A stretch of 64,000 bases of DNA. Source: Desmodesmus armatus. Taxonomy: Eukaryota; Chlorophyta; Chlorophyceae; Sphaeropleales; Scenedesmaceae. The notes under the pieces were generated by a model. It made no database searches and was not told the origin of the DNA. It saw nothing but the letters and a program-made list of their open reading frames with translations. A program made the translations under genes and the position numbers. The DNA lies in contig VIIQ02000725.1 in the NCBI GenBank assembly GCA_007449985.2, positions 186,001 to 250,000 of the forward strand. The letters are read 5' to 3'. Positions 21,390 to 32,732 of the stretch are shown here, piece after piece. How positions within the stretch are numbered: position 1 is the first letter of the stretch; every line of letters begins with the position of its first letter.

Positions 21390-24300
21390 ATGGCGGAGGC
21401 AAATGGCCACGCTCCATCAAGCAACGGGGCCTGCTGTGTCCCCCCAGACACATACACCCCCAAGAACATCATGTAAGCAAGCAGTAGTTATGATCAAGGG
21501 GTGATCCTGAGGCCACACCTGCAGGAAGGCCACCACGCCCCACCATAGTTGGGGGGTACTTGCTGTCTGCCACCCTGGCCAACTGAACATGGGTGTTCCC
21601 GTCCTGGCTTCGTGCAGGATCACTGGAGGGTGCGGCTTCATCGCGTCTCATGTGGTGATCCGCCTGGCCAAGCGGTATCCACAGTATAAGGTGGGTTCAC
21701 CCACTGTGCTGGGAGGCATGGCGGGAGACCACCGCACCCCACAACAGCAGTCTGCTGCAAGGGCAGCACCTGTGCTAACCCTGTGCCCTTTATTAAACTC
21801 TGCAGATCGTTGTGCTGGACAAGCTGGACTACTGTGCCAGCGTCAGGAACCTGGAAAGCGTGATGGAGCAGCCAAACGTGAAGGTGAGCCCCGCAGAGCA
21901 ACAGGTGGATGTGGTCTGGTGCAGCATGCTGCCGTGGGACGCATGAAGGTTGCAGGTGCATGCCTTGGAAGTCCTTAAGCAGCAGATCATAAGGAAGGTT
22001 CTGCAGCCTTGGCAGCCATGGTCACTTTTTTGACAGCACCCTGAAGCAGAGAGGGTGCTCTGCCATGTTATGACTGACGGGGTGTGGTCTGTTGCATGCT
22101 CCTGCAGCTGGTCAAGGGAGACATCCAGTCTATGGACCTGCTGAGCTTTGTCCTGCAAGCAGAGGAGATCGACACCATCATGCACTTTGCAGCACAGGTG
22201 GGCCAGCACAGCATGGGGCACCACAGCTTGAGCAGTGGCCTGCAGCATGGGTTTGGCAGCCATGCTGGCCTCAGCACAGCGCTGGCAAGCATTGGGTGCC
22301 CACGGCAGTGCAGCACGCTCTGCAGGCCCTTGCAGCCTGCAGCTACGGGTGCATGACAGTGGCACACTGGCGCAGCAAGGCAAGCATATGACCGCACATC
22401 CTGCAGCCTGCTGTGCGCACCTCACACTGTCTGTCTTTGGTGTATTTTTAATGCAGACGCATGTGGACAACAGCTTTGGTAACAGCTTGGCGTTCACCAT
22501 GAACAACACCTACGGCACACACGTCATGCTGGAGGCTGCGCGCATGACAGGCACCATCAAGCGGTTCATCAACGTCTCCACTGACGAGGTCTACGGTGAA
22601 ACTAGCTTGGGCAAGGACGAAGGTGGGTGCATGTGGTCATGTGTGGCCATGCACGACAGCAGCACCGCAAGCATTTGCTGCAGCGACATGTGGGTAAGCC
22701 CCAGCGCTGGTGTTGGCCATCCAGGTGCTGCTTGCCGTGCTTGCACAGCCATGCAGAGAGGGCCCCTGGAGCCCACACATCCGCATATGGCGGCATCATG
22801 TGTGCTAGCACGGTACATAGCCCCACCCCGTTCCTGCGCGCTGATCCTGTGCTGGTGTGTTTGCTTGCTGCATGGTGCAGGACTCATGGAGCACAGCCAG
22901 CTGGAGCCCACCAACCCCTACTCAGCAGCCAAGGCTGGTGCCGAGATGATGTGCAAAGCCTACATGACCTCGTACAAGCTGCCCATCATCATCACCCGCG
23001 GCAACAACGTGTACGGCCCACACCAGGTGTGCGCAGGACGCAGCTTCAGGGCGGTCCTGCAGGCTGCACGCGCATGCGCACATGGTGAAGGGCTTGGGTT
23101 GTTTTACGGCTGACCTCACAACAGGTTGACCTGCAGAGGAGCAATCAAAGTCTCGCCTCAGCTGGGACATGCTGTGCAAGCGGGAAATGACACAGTGCTC
23201 AAGCATGCAATTATTGTGTGTCTGACATGCTTTGTCCTGCAGTTCCCAGAGAAGATGATCCCCAAGTTCACGCTGCTGGCAGCCCGTGGTGCTGACCTGC
23301 CCATCCACGGTGACGGCCTGGCCGTGCGCAGGTGCGCTGCTTGTGTCATGTCAGGCGCACTTACTGTCACTGCACAGCAGGTAGCAGGCCCTGCGCGTGG
23401 CTGTCATATTTGCACGGCTTGCAACAGCTTTGCTTGCAGCAGCAGAGATCTGGCCCATCCCGCAGATTGCATGCAGCAACAACACTGCTGCAAAAACGTT
23501 TCAGACAGTTTAGGTGCACTACATCAGCCAGCGGCGAACCACTCATTGGGCAGTGCCTGAACACATGCCTGTGTGTGTATTAGCACAGGGATTAACTGAG
23601 TAGCTAGCATGTAGTAAGCATGCCAATCACATGTATGTGTGTGCCTGCCTGCCTGCAGCTACCTGTTTGTTGAGGATGTTGCAGAGGCCTTTGACACAGT
23701 CCTGCACAAGGTGAGAGCACGGGGGGGGGGGGGGTCTAGCGCAGATCCCTTGCAGACATAGCACAGAAACAGTAAAAGCTGCCAGCGCAGTGGCGGCAGC
23801 TCTGGTGAACGGATCGCAGTCCTCTTTGTTGACTGTAACCTTTTACCAGAAGCTGCATCCACTGCGCTGGCAGCTTTTACTGTTGCTGGGCTGGCTATGT
23901 CAGCAAGGAATCTACGCTAGTTTGCATGCAGCACAGCACCACAGTTTGTGGCCACCCGCTCCCTGTTGGCGTAATGGTTTGTTGTGCTGCTGCAGGGTGA
24001 GACTGGGGAGGTGTACAACATTGGCACAGAGAAGGAGCGCACAGTGAAGGAGGTGCGATCAGTGCTTGTTGTCTGTGGCCAGCACGGCTGCTGTGCTGTC
24101 CAGCTTGTGCAAGCTGTCCTTCCCCCTCTGTATTGCTTGGTGGTAGAAGTGAAGACACTGTTGCCGTCGCCTGCTGGCTTGAACCACCCATGTACATGGA
24201 TTGTCGCATTTCAACTGACAGCATTCTGGAGCATGCATGCGACGCGCAAGGTCCATTTGGTTGGTCGCGGTCTACAACTGGTCCTGTTGTGGCGTTCTGT

Positions 24301-25050
24301 TGGTGCTACTGTAGGTCGCAATGGACATCGCTGCTGCCTTCCAGCTGCCAGCCAGCAAGGTGGTGCATGTCAAGGTGAGTTTCAATGGCTACCGGGACAG
24401 GCGGCTGAGGGTGCATGCAATCATACAACACCACCCTAGTCACCCAGGGTGAGCGCGTGCAGTGTGTTGCTGCAGTCCTGCAGTTGCAGCTTCATTGTGT
24501 GGGTTGCATGAACGGCAGGATCACACACAGCCTGCTGGGAAGCGCACGTATCAGGGGTTTGAAGGTAGAGCTCATGGGCATTCATGTGCTGTTTGCTGCC
24601 TGCAGGACCGCGCCTTCAATGACAGGCGCTACTACATTGGCAGCAGCAAGCTGGGGTCACTGGGCTGGGTGGAGCGCACCACATGGGAGAAGGGCCTGCA
24701 GAAAACTATTGACTGGTAAGTGCGCTGCAGCGAGCAGCGGGTGCTGGCTGGCGGTTGCGTGCATAACTGACACCACAGAGCTTTCTTTGAAGACGCACAT
24801 GCATTGCGTGTCGTGACATTGTGTTGTCGGCGCACACGGATCGGCAAATGTTCTAACACAAAAGCTGCTGGCAAGCTTGGCGTGCTTCTGCTGTGTTGCT
24901 GACCTTGTGTGTCTCCTGTGTGCTGGTGTGCTGTGCAGGTATATGCAGACCAAGTGCGATGACTACTGGCAAGGAGACCTGGAGTCCGCCCTCAAGGCCC
25001 ACCCAGTGATCCTGGGCACAGGCGTCACCCCAGTCGTCACCATCAAGTAA
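21390..25050 (+). CDS. UDP-glucose 4,6-dehydratase (RHM N-terminal-domain type)
   Basis: Twelve exons: 21390-21472, 21618-21690, 21806-21883, 22108-22197, 22457-22622, 22881-23026, 23243-23331, 23659-23710, 23996-24052, 24315-24374, 24606-24715, 24939-25050. Phases are consistent and give 371 aa. It is an extended SDR enzyme that converts UDP-glucose to UDP-4-keto-6-deoxyglucose, the first step to UDP-rhamnose in the cytosol. Visible signatures: NAD-binding ITGGCGFIAS, VVLDKLDYC, HFAAQTHVDNS, the STDEVYGE segment with the Thr-Asp-Glu catalytic group, the YSAAK Tyr/Lys pair, TRGNNVYGPHQFPEK and RYY near the C-terminus. It matches the N-terminal half of plant RHM proteins. The stop after TPVVTIK means the epimerase/reductase half is absent and must be encoded elsewhere. 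Start: the ATG opening MAEANGHAPSS. Confidence 0.95.
23768..23884. repeat. Intronic inverted repeat, 26-bp perfect arms, 65-nt loop
   Basis: Arms at 23768-23793 and 23859-23884 (AACAGTAAAAGCTGCCAGCG and onward, with its exact complement) lie inside intron 8 of the dehydratase gene. It could be a small foldback element or a structured intron segment. Confidence 0.9.
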
Positions 25051-25835
25051 ACAGTGCTGCAGCTGCTGTGAACAGTGCGCACTGCGGTTCTGTGCAGATC
25101 GGCAGCTGTGCGTTCTTTGGGCATTGTGTGGTCAGCATGCTGCACAGCAGGACAGTCACTCTGCAGCATTAGACTGAGGCCCCCATCCCCCTGAAGGGGA
25201 AGGGGCGTGACTGTACGGTGCTGGACATGCACTGGGGTAGGGTGCTGGATTGTGGCATGAATGTACTTGTGCCGTGCTGTCTGTACTTCGGTACTGTTCT
25301 GGCTGTGGTGTATGTGTTGGGGGGATGTTAGTGTGCTGGGGGGATGTTGTTGTGCTGCAGAAACTCTGCAGTCATATTACATGCATTTCAGCATGTGTGC
25401 GCTGCCAGCATACAGGTGTTGCTGGCTACCAGGCGACCACCATCCCTCATCTATGATCCTTCTTTGCTCAACTTGGTTCGATCACGGCATTACTCACGCA
25501 TGGCAATGCACACCACCCCCTGCAGGCCTCACTGGCACAGCTGAGCCCATTCGAGCACCTGCTTGCCAAAGGCATTCACTCCAGGTTCCAAGCTGCAACC
25601 GTGCTGCAGTGGGTTGGGGCTTGTGTGGTTTGCGTGGCTGGGTGTGGCTGGTGGTTAGTTGTATCATCACCAGAGGTACAGGTGCTACTGTTTTGTTTAG
25701 TAATCTTTGTCAGTGTTGACATGACACAGGCACCGCGCCAAGCGTGGTGTGTGGCTGCGGGCTATAACATGTGCTGCCAAGCAGTACTGCTGCCGCTGCG
25801 GCGGTGCAGTATTGAGGGCGAGTGAAAGTGATGAG

Positions 25836-25840
25836 TGTAA
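25836..25840 (+). terminator. Candidate TGTAA poly(A) signal of the dehydratase gene
   Basis: TGTAA about 790 nt after the stop codon; no other TGTAA was noticed in the interval 25051-25835. Confidence 0.45.
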
Positions 25841-28427
25841 CAGGTATCATCAAGTTACAGGCCGGGCCATTGGTGCAACCTGCCAGACAGACTCCGCTCC
25901 CCAAAACAGGGGGCCAGGCACCAGTACCCAAATGTCAAACCAGGGAGGGGGCCTCGCCTGGCTAAGGCAGGATGGGACCCTGTCCATGCGCGCTTGCTTT
26001 GACGTGCAAGCCCCAGTCACAACAGCATGTATCCTGCACCAATGCCACACGCAAGCATGGCAGGAAAGCCATGCTCAGGGCCGGCAGCTCTTCTGCAGGT
26101 GCAAGTAACAAACACGGCCGTGGCCTTCATGATGACACAGCTGCACGAAGCAGCAACTGCCTTGCTCAGGCATGTGCAGTCACTCAGCATGCAGATCATG
26201 TCATGTTTTGGTACTAAGATGACCCACTCAGCAAGCCATAATGATGCCAAGGGCCCAGAGCCAAGTGTTGAGAACACTTGATAAATGCAAGCTTTTCATG
26301 ACCAGCAATGTCATGAAAGGGACAACACCGCCACCGACTTGTGTACTTCACCTTTCAAGCTCACCGCCTCTGTCAGCTGCTGCAGCAGGAACTGCTGGCA
26401 ATAAGCACGGTGGCACGGACACAAATTAAATTCTGTGGGAATCTGCATCGTACCGCTTTCGCCCCCACGTGGAATCACAGATAGCAGTATCACATGCTGC
26501 AGATGCCGTCGCTGGTTTGTGCAAGAACATGCATATTGAGTACCCCTCAGCAGCAGTGAGCAATGTACACAGGCACGGTATCTGGTTGATGGTGTTGCAT
26601 TTAGGTATCAGGGCGGCCAGGGGCATGGCATCACTTTATGGATAACCTCCTATTCGTGTGATCGTGTGTTCAAGTGCAGACATGTCCTCAAACACACACT
26701 TGTACTGGGCATACTGCACTGATGGAACAGTGGACATGACAGCAGTTGCTGCGCATGAGTCCAGCTGATAGTGTGGCTGCAGCTGGCCATATCCACTAGC
26801 CACATCATGTGAAAGTACTCAAGATAGGAAGAAGCCTGGAAAACGCGATCGCAAGCATTTTACACTGGCCTTCCTCCGACTTGGCAAGTCAACCTTGGAA
26901 CTGACCCTCGGGTGGCCTGCGATTGTGCTAGAAGCAGCGACACGCAGCCTCCCAGGCCACATTGATTCCTTGAAAGCGTTCCAGTAATACAAACCAAACA
27001 GTATGTTCGTCGACGGTGGGGTTCGACGTCGTCCGTTGTCCGCCTCTTGCACGGCACACCAGCTGCATCATGTGCGATGCAGCAAGCTCGTCACGCATAG
27101 GGAAGCTATGCTTTGTTTCTTTTGAAGCGATTTCGTGCGTGCTTGTTTGCCAGCTTGGCAGGAGGGCTTGCATGGTGGGATGCTGTTGCTGTCCCCTTGC
27201 AAGTGCCTGCCAAGCGAAGCATCGAGGAGACTACCAACACGAAAGAACAGACACAAATGCAGCAAAGCATGTATTCAGCCAGCTGGGATGCAGTCCAGCA
27301 AACCCCAGCAGCATGCATGCACACGCAGCTGCGCGCTGCTCTGATGTAGGGTGCAGCCGTGCAACAGCACAGGCTCTGCATCACATGGCATCCAGCCAAC
27401 CTATTGCAGCTCCGGTGACTGCTGAAAGCCCCGCTGATCGGCCCACAGTGCGCCCAACACAGTGTGGAGGTCCACTGTAACATGTTATAACGGAGGTGGG
27501 GGGGGGGCGCCCCCGGGGGGCACCTTGGCCTAAAATACAACTTTGCACCATCGTTTCCAGCATTTTGTAAAAAATGTTGGTGCAGACGGCACTGCAAGCT
27601 CATGCTGCAATTGTCAGAAAACTGTGTTTTTATTTTTTTTATTCATCCGTCAATAAGCACCCTAATAAAAAAGCCCCAACACAGTGCTGACATACAGGTT
27701 GCACATCCATTCCTTTATATCATGCCTTCGGCAGGCAGGTACATGCGCCCAGCAAAAAGGCTCGCTTCTGCTCAGACAACATGAACGCAGCTTGTGCTGT
27801 GACTCAAAGTGTCACACTACACACACCTACCCAACAAGGGTAAGGAACACAATCACTAAGTCACCTGTCACACAGTACATTACAGGCCTTGAAGGTCAGA
27901 TCATATCCACGGCACCAACCATGCGAATCAATGGCTCATGAGGATGCCCATAGGATGTATCACTTGACGACACATACGCTACAGTACATTCCTGAGCATC
28001 AGGTCCCAAGGTCAAGTCTACTTGCGTGATCACCATACTGTAGACCTTTGACACACCATACTCTCAATACATACTCAGTAGCAAGGCTGGCAGCCTCTCC
28101 CATGTTGCACAGCAAAGGTTCCAACACTAGCCTACATCTCTAAAGTTGGCCTGGATGTTCACATGTATGTTGGACATCGGCTGGACAGCTGGACAGCTGA
28201 AGAGCCGCCGATGTCCAGCCGATGGCGAACCCTATGTAGTAGAAGCCATGGTGGCTCTAGTCCTACTGGCTGCAATCATACGTTGTTGCACACATCTATC
28301 CAACTGACACTGGGTGCCAGGGGCCGAACCTACAACGGGAGCCGAACCTGCCAGCCAGCCGCCATGATGGTGCAGAGTTCTCTTTATCTCACACTGCATC
28401 CATGGAGCAGTGCTGTTCTTCAAGGCA
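25841..28427. other. Intergenic region between convergent genes
   Basis: No gene recognised. A TTACA at 27880-27884 (TGTAA on the minus strand) is a plausible poly(A) signal for the minus-strand gene that stops at 28428. A small GC palindrome (GGGGGCGCCCCCGG) sits near 27504. A short imperfect inverted repeat with CATCGGCTGGAC and GTCCAGCCGATG arms is at about 28172-28224. An A/T-rich patch lies at 27620-27680. Confidence 0.4.
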
Positions 28428-29789
28428 CTAGTCACTAAGATAGGACTGCTTTTTGCTCCTGTAAAGCTGGAACTTGTAGGTGTTCATGTCCGCAGGATTC
28501 ACACGGGGCAGGGTCCCAAATCCGACCACTTCCTCAAGGCGTTCAAGTTCCTCAGGGAAACAACATAGCCCTTTTCTGCTTGCGCATAGTCAACCCACCC
28601 TTCCTCCCACTTGGTGGTTTCTTGCGTCTTGCTGTGAATTCTGACTGGGCCGGAGTACGTGTACAACCAGCCTGCGAGGTTGATAGTGCCGGCCTGCCGA
28701 GCCCCTCCGCCGCGTTTAGCCACGGTGGCATTAGCAGAGGCCAGTAACTCCTGTAGGGCCTTGCTGTGTTGTCTACGTGGGGGCCTCTGGGGTTCATCGT
28801 CAAAGATGTCAAAGCTGCTCATGTTGCCCGCTGATGCCCTCAGGCCGTCCGCTGGACCCTGAGGGTCAGTAACACTACAACGTGCTTTTTTGTCATTGTC
28901 TCCATCAAAGTCCCCAGCAAATTCGGGGAAGGGCCCTTCAAGGACGACCAGCTCTGCCGAGTGCACAATCCCATGGCCAGTGATGACTAACCCACCACAA
29001 CCGCCAGGTCCGCAACTGTCTAGGTCATCGTTCAGCTCACAGTACAATGTGAACCCTCCAGATGTTCCAATGTTGAAGGTGAGCCACCAGAAAGAGCCAA
29101 TAGCAGCGATCTGGCAGAACGAGCCTGGGCCCCAAGCTGCTGTCAGTGCATCACGCACCATTTTTTGCTGCCTGCGCGGCCCACTTGTTGCGACAGTTTC
29201 AGGCTGGCAACATGCGACCTTGGCCCTGCACCAAGCACAATATGCAAGCAGCGTTGTTGTTGCAACACACACAATCGAGAGATTTGGCCAGCAACTGCAA
29301 CAATAAGCCAGCACTAGGCCAGGTAGTGTACATAGTGCAACAGTACAGTACGATGCAGTACTGATGCAGGACATACAGCTGCAACATGTCACACGTTTCG
29401 GTAGCTCTTGGATAGTGCTTGAGTAACTGATTTCATCAATGCAGCTTGGCACTGACCAACTGTGTGGCTGGCATCCCGCACAGACACACAGCATGCATGG
29501 TGTCCGCTTGTGCCTTCCTGCCGCACCTGGAGAAAAACCCCAGCCCACAGAGCTTGGAGGCTTTCAAGCACAATTCGTCCTTCTCAATAGGCAGGCGTTC
29601 GTGTGAATTACGCCCATAGGGTCGTTTTGGGCGCTCGGAAGTCAACTGCAAAGAAACAGCTGGGCCACGGTCTTGCAGGACTTCCTCCAACGAGGGTCTG
29701 GAAGCATTTTGTGCATCGACCAGTGCAAATGCGGCTAGCAACGATAACAGGATTGCACGCCAAACAGCGTGCATCGTGACCGTCGTCAT
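28428..29789 (-). CDS. Signal-peptide protein of unknown function, with a probable 1-nt frameshift
   Basis: Two exons: 29789-29527 and 29225-28428, joined GT-AG with matching phase (FFSR then AKVACC). Exon 1 opens MTTVTMHAVW with a hydrophobic AILLSLLAAFALV segment and a DAQ cleavage-like site, so entry into the secretory pathway is likely. Exon 2 contains FWWLTFNIGTSGGF, a Cys/Gly-rich loop (DSCGPGGCGG), LVVLEGPFPEFAGDFDG, SSFDIFDDEPQRPPR and GWLYTYSGPVRIHSK. After KGYVVS the frame in use ends at a stop at 28499-28501. The adjacent frame continues convincingly (EELERLEEVV ... YRSKKQSYLSD) to a stop at 28428-28430. One extra base in the C-run at 28555-28557 would join them into about 353 aa. 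No family recognised. Confidence 0.65.
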
Positions 29790-31193
29790 CAGCGGTCGCA
29801 GGATTATCTGGAGACTGGGCTTCTTCTAGAGAGTGTGTCATTCAGAAAAATTCAAGCTGATATAACTATCGTGTGGTTGTGAGGCCAGTGACGATCCATG
29901 GGTAACGTATGTCGAGGTCAACATGACTCCAGGACCTAGGCCTTCAGGTTGGCAATCACAACCACCTCAAAAACCAGCTGCCAGGGCATCGCAAAGCATG
30001 TGGACTTGCATTCAATACAGCTCCGAAAAGATTCCCGATCTGGCAGGCCCAGTTACTTACAAAGAAAGTACAGTGACAGCACAGTACTGTACTAATACTG
30101 CTGCCAGTACAGTGTGCTGTACTGGATGTACTAACACAACATCAAAACGGCCCATCTCTGCTACGAGGCAGCTGTGTGCATTACTGCACATGATTGCAGA
30201 TCTACGCCTGCAGCGCTGCAAGTCACTCTTGCCGAGCAACCAGCGCGGCACGGCCGAGTGCAGCATGTTGCCATAGCTGCTGCCGTCACTGCTGCCCTCT
30301 GCTTGCTGCCCTGGGTGGGATGTACTGCTGTGCCTGTTGCTGTGCTGACTGTAGTACCGGGACTGGCCGCGGGCGTTCTGGTGACATTGCTGCTGGTAGT
30401 GCTGATGGTGCTGGCGGGCCCTCCCTGGCATCTCACAAAATGTGCCCACGGCAGCGCTACTTTACAACAGCATCTACAACCTGTGCTGGATCAAGATGCA
30501 CGCCGCGCGCTGAAACAAGGCAAGGGCTGGCACGGTTACTGCTCTGGCCGGGTGTGGTGGGCTGACACCTGGAGAGGCACAGGACCTGATGCCTTTCCTG
30601 GTACAGTACGCCTGTACAGCCTGAAGGCCGATGCTGTGCAAACAGGCCTGGGACTGTCAGTAGCCGTCATCAGTGCTGTTGTTTGCCATGGGCCCCTGGC
30701 ACCCTGCGGGTTGCACGATTCTGCCGGGCAAACACTGTGGCTATTTTGGCCGTGCTGCTGCTGCTGTGCGGAAGCCCTTCTCAACTGGGTTAGAGCAAGG
30801 GCAGCAAGCAGTGTGCAGCATAGGTCAGGATATGGCGAGGGTATCTAGCAGCCAGGAGCACCCATGTAGGAAGGGAGGGGGGTGCTGGCTGCACATATGA
30901 GTCACTGTCTCTGTCTGTAATGCATCAGATATGGGTATAACAGTTGAGGACTCCTTCCAACTGCAGTGCATGCATGCAAGGTGCCCAGTATTGACGGAAT
31001 GACAGCATAGATACGTGGTAGGGGGTCCCCTGCTGCCCGCCCATGCATCCCTGTTTCCATTTTGCAACAGAAGTAAGTGTGCATGGAGCTGCTGTTGCTG
31101 CCACAGTGCGCACAAAACAGAGCCAACTTCAAAGCTCCACATGATGCAGTCAATGCTGGTGTGCTGTGTACAACTGAGGGCAGTGTGTCCATG

Positions 31194-32023
31194 ATGTTGG
31201 GCGAGTATATACCCTGCATCCCTGTCAAAATGGGTCTGCAGAGTGATAAAAGCAGCACCCAGCTTTTTGTGCGGCAACCGTCAGCCAACAGCAGCGCAAG
31301 TGGGCTGATCTGCGGGATAGTTTGGTGCCAAAACCCTGTGCTATCAACATTTTGTTGGTTTGAAAAAGAATACCTGGTGCACTTACTGGTTTGTCCGTCA
31401 AGATGCAGGCTCCAGCAATTGGCGCCCGCTGCTGTCATGCACAGAAGTGCTTGTAGTGCCCAGGACATCTGCCAGCTGCTGCTGCATCATGACTGCCTTC
31501 ACTTCACGTCCACACTGCTCCCCTGCATATCCATGTCAGTTGTGGGCAGTGCCAAGCAAATGTCAGTTGTGGAACAAACAGGCTCCGCATGGTAGCAGCA
31601 ACATGTGAGAGCGAGGCACTGCCCCTGGCAGGACTGGCTGCACCATGTGCCTTATGGTATGTGTCAAGGGGTCCCTACTGCTTCTGCAGCCAAAAAACAA
31701 GATGCAGAAGGGTTCGGCATCCGCTGGAAGAGCATGCTACTGCTGCTGCTGGTGGTGGTGTATGACACCTACCTCTGTTGCCTCACATTTGAGACTGTCA
31801 TCCTATCATGAGTATAGGATGACAGTCTCAAGTGTGAGGCAACAGAGATCAGCATACAGCTGAGTGAAACGAGGCAGATATATGTATGTTGGGCGAGTAT
31901 ATACCCTGCATCCCTGTCATGTTGGTCTGCAGAGTGATAAAATCAGCACCCAGCTTTTTGTGCGGCAACCGTCAGCCAACAGCAGCGCAAGTGGGCTGAT
32001 CTGCGGGATAGTTTGGTGCCAAA
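31194..32023. repeat. Direct repeat of about 140 bp
   Basis: 31194-31333 and 31885-32023 are nearly identical. Both begin ATGTTGGGCGAGTATATACC and end GATAGTTTGGTGCCAAA. The 550 bp between them contains the hairpin at 31773-31847. No terminal repeats or flanking duplications were recognised. Confidence 0.88.
31773..31847 (+). repeat. Snap-back hairpin, 34-bp stem, 7-nt loop
   Basis: Arms 31773-31806 and 31814-31847 are complementary except for one T facing G, which still pairs in RNA. The loop is CATGAGT. Short extra complementarity (GTATG/CATAC) continues outside the stem. The shape is compatible with a small-RNA precursor or a foldback transposon remnant; nothing shows it is transcribed. 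Confidence 0.9.
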
Positions 32024-32732
32024 TCTAGACTCTGCCACTCTTCTGGCTCGCAACAGGTCCTATGTTCAACGTTGCCACTCGCTTCACTTACGGTAGGGTC
32101 GTTGGGGATGGACTTTCGTCCCCAGTAGATCCAGCTGCTCACTTTGCCATGATGGGTGCTACTGCTGCCACGCTGTTGCTGCGGTTGCTGTTGAGCAAGT
32201 CACTATCTCCGATGGAGGCTGTGGCGCCAGTCAGCTGTGAAAGCTGGTGCATTCATGGCTTTGATCATCTTCAGCGGAGGCCGAGCTGTTTGTTGCTGCT
32301 GCTGGGCTGGTGGGTGCTGCTGCAGCAGCAGCAGCAGCAGCAGCACCAGCACCAGCAGCTGCCGCACTGCTGCTGCCCAGCAGGGACGCTGCAGGAAATT
32401 ACGTCATGTGATAAGTAATGCTGTTCTATCGAATGATGCACACGCAGCATCTTGTACAGGTTGTGCCCCAATGTGCCCGAGATCAAACTGGGATTCGCTT
32501 TTGTCGGCCAGCTCGGATGTCTGCCCTTTGTGTATCAAAAACACTTGCAACTCAAGCTACTGTTGGGACTTTAGCTAGTGTCGTTGTGTGCCAACTGGCA
32601 ATGACTGTGACTGACCTTCGGTTGCGTCATTCATTGGAGTGCTGCTTTCTTTTCACCTGGCGCGTGCACAGCCTATCCATTCGCTGGCACGAAATTTTCA
32701 ATACGCTTGATCGATATCTGTAACACTTCAAC

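Larger units (their letters stand above)
29790..32732. other. Mostly unassigned region with one weak membrane-protein frame
   Basis: A plus-strand frame at 30174-30848 (224 codons, no ATG-supported start known) contains two adjacent hydrophobic stretches (HVAIAAAVTAALCLLPW and VLVTLLLVVLMVLAG) that could be membrane helices. No homology is recognised and no splice partners were found. The rest holds a 140-bp direct repeat and a hairpin listed separately, and the promoter of the gene starting at 32733. Confidence 0.25.

Noticed and set aside
31077..31595. Plus-strand frame of 172 codons
   Set aside because: No homology, no hydrophobic or motif pattern, and it spans one copy of a non-coding-looking direct repeat.
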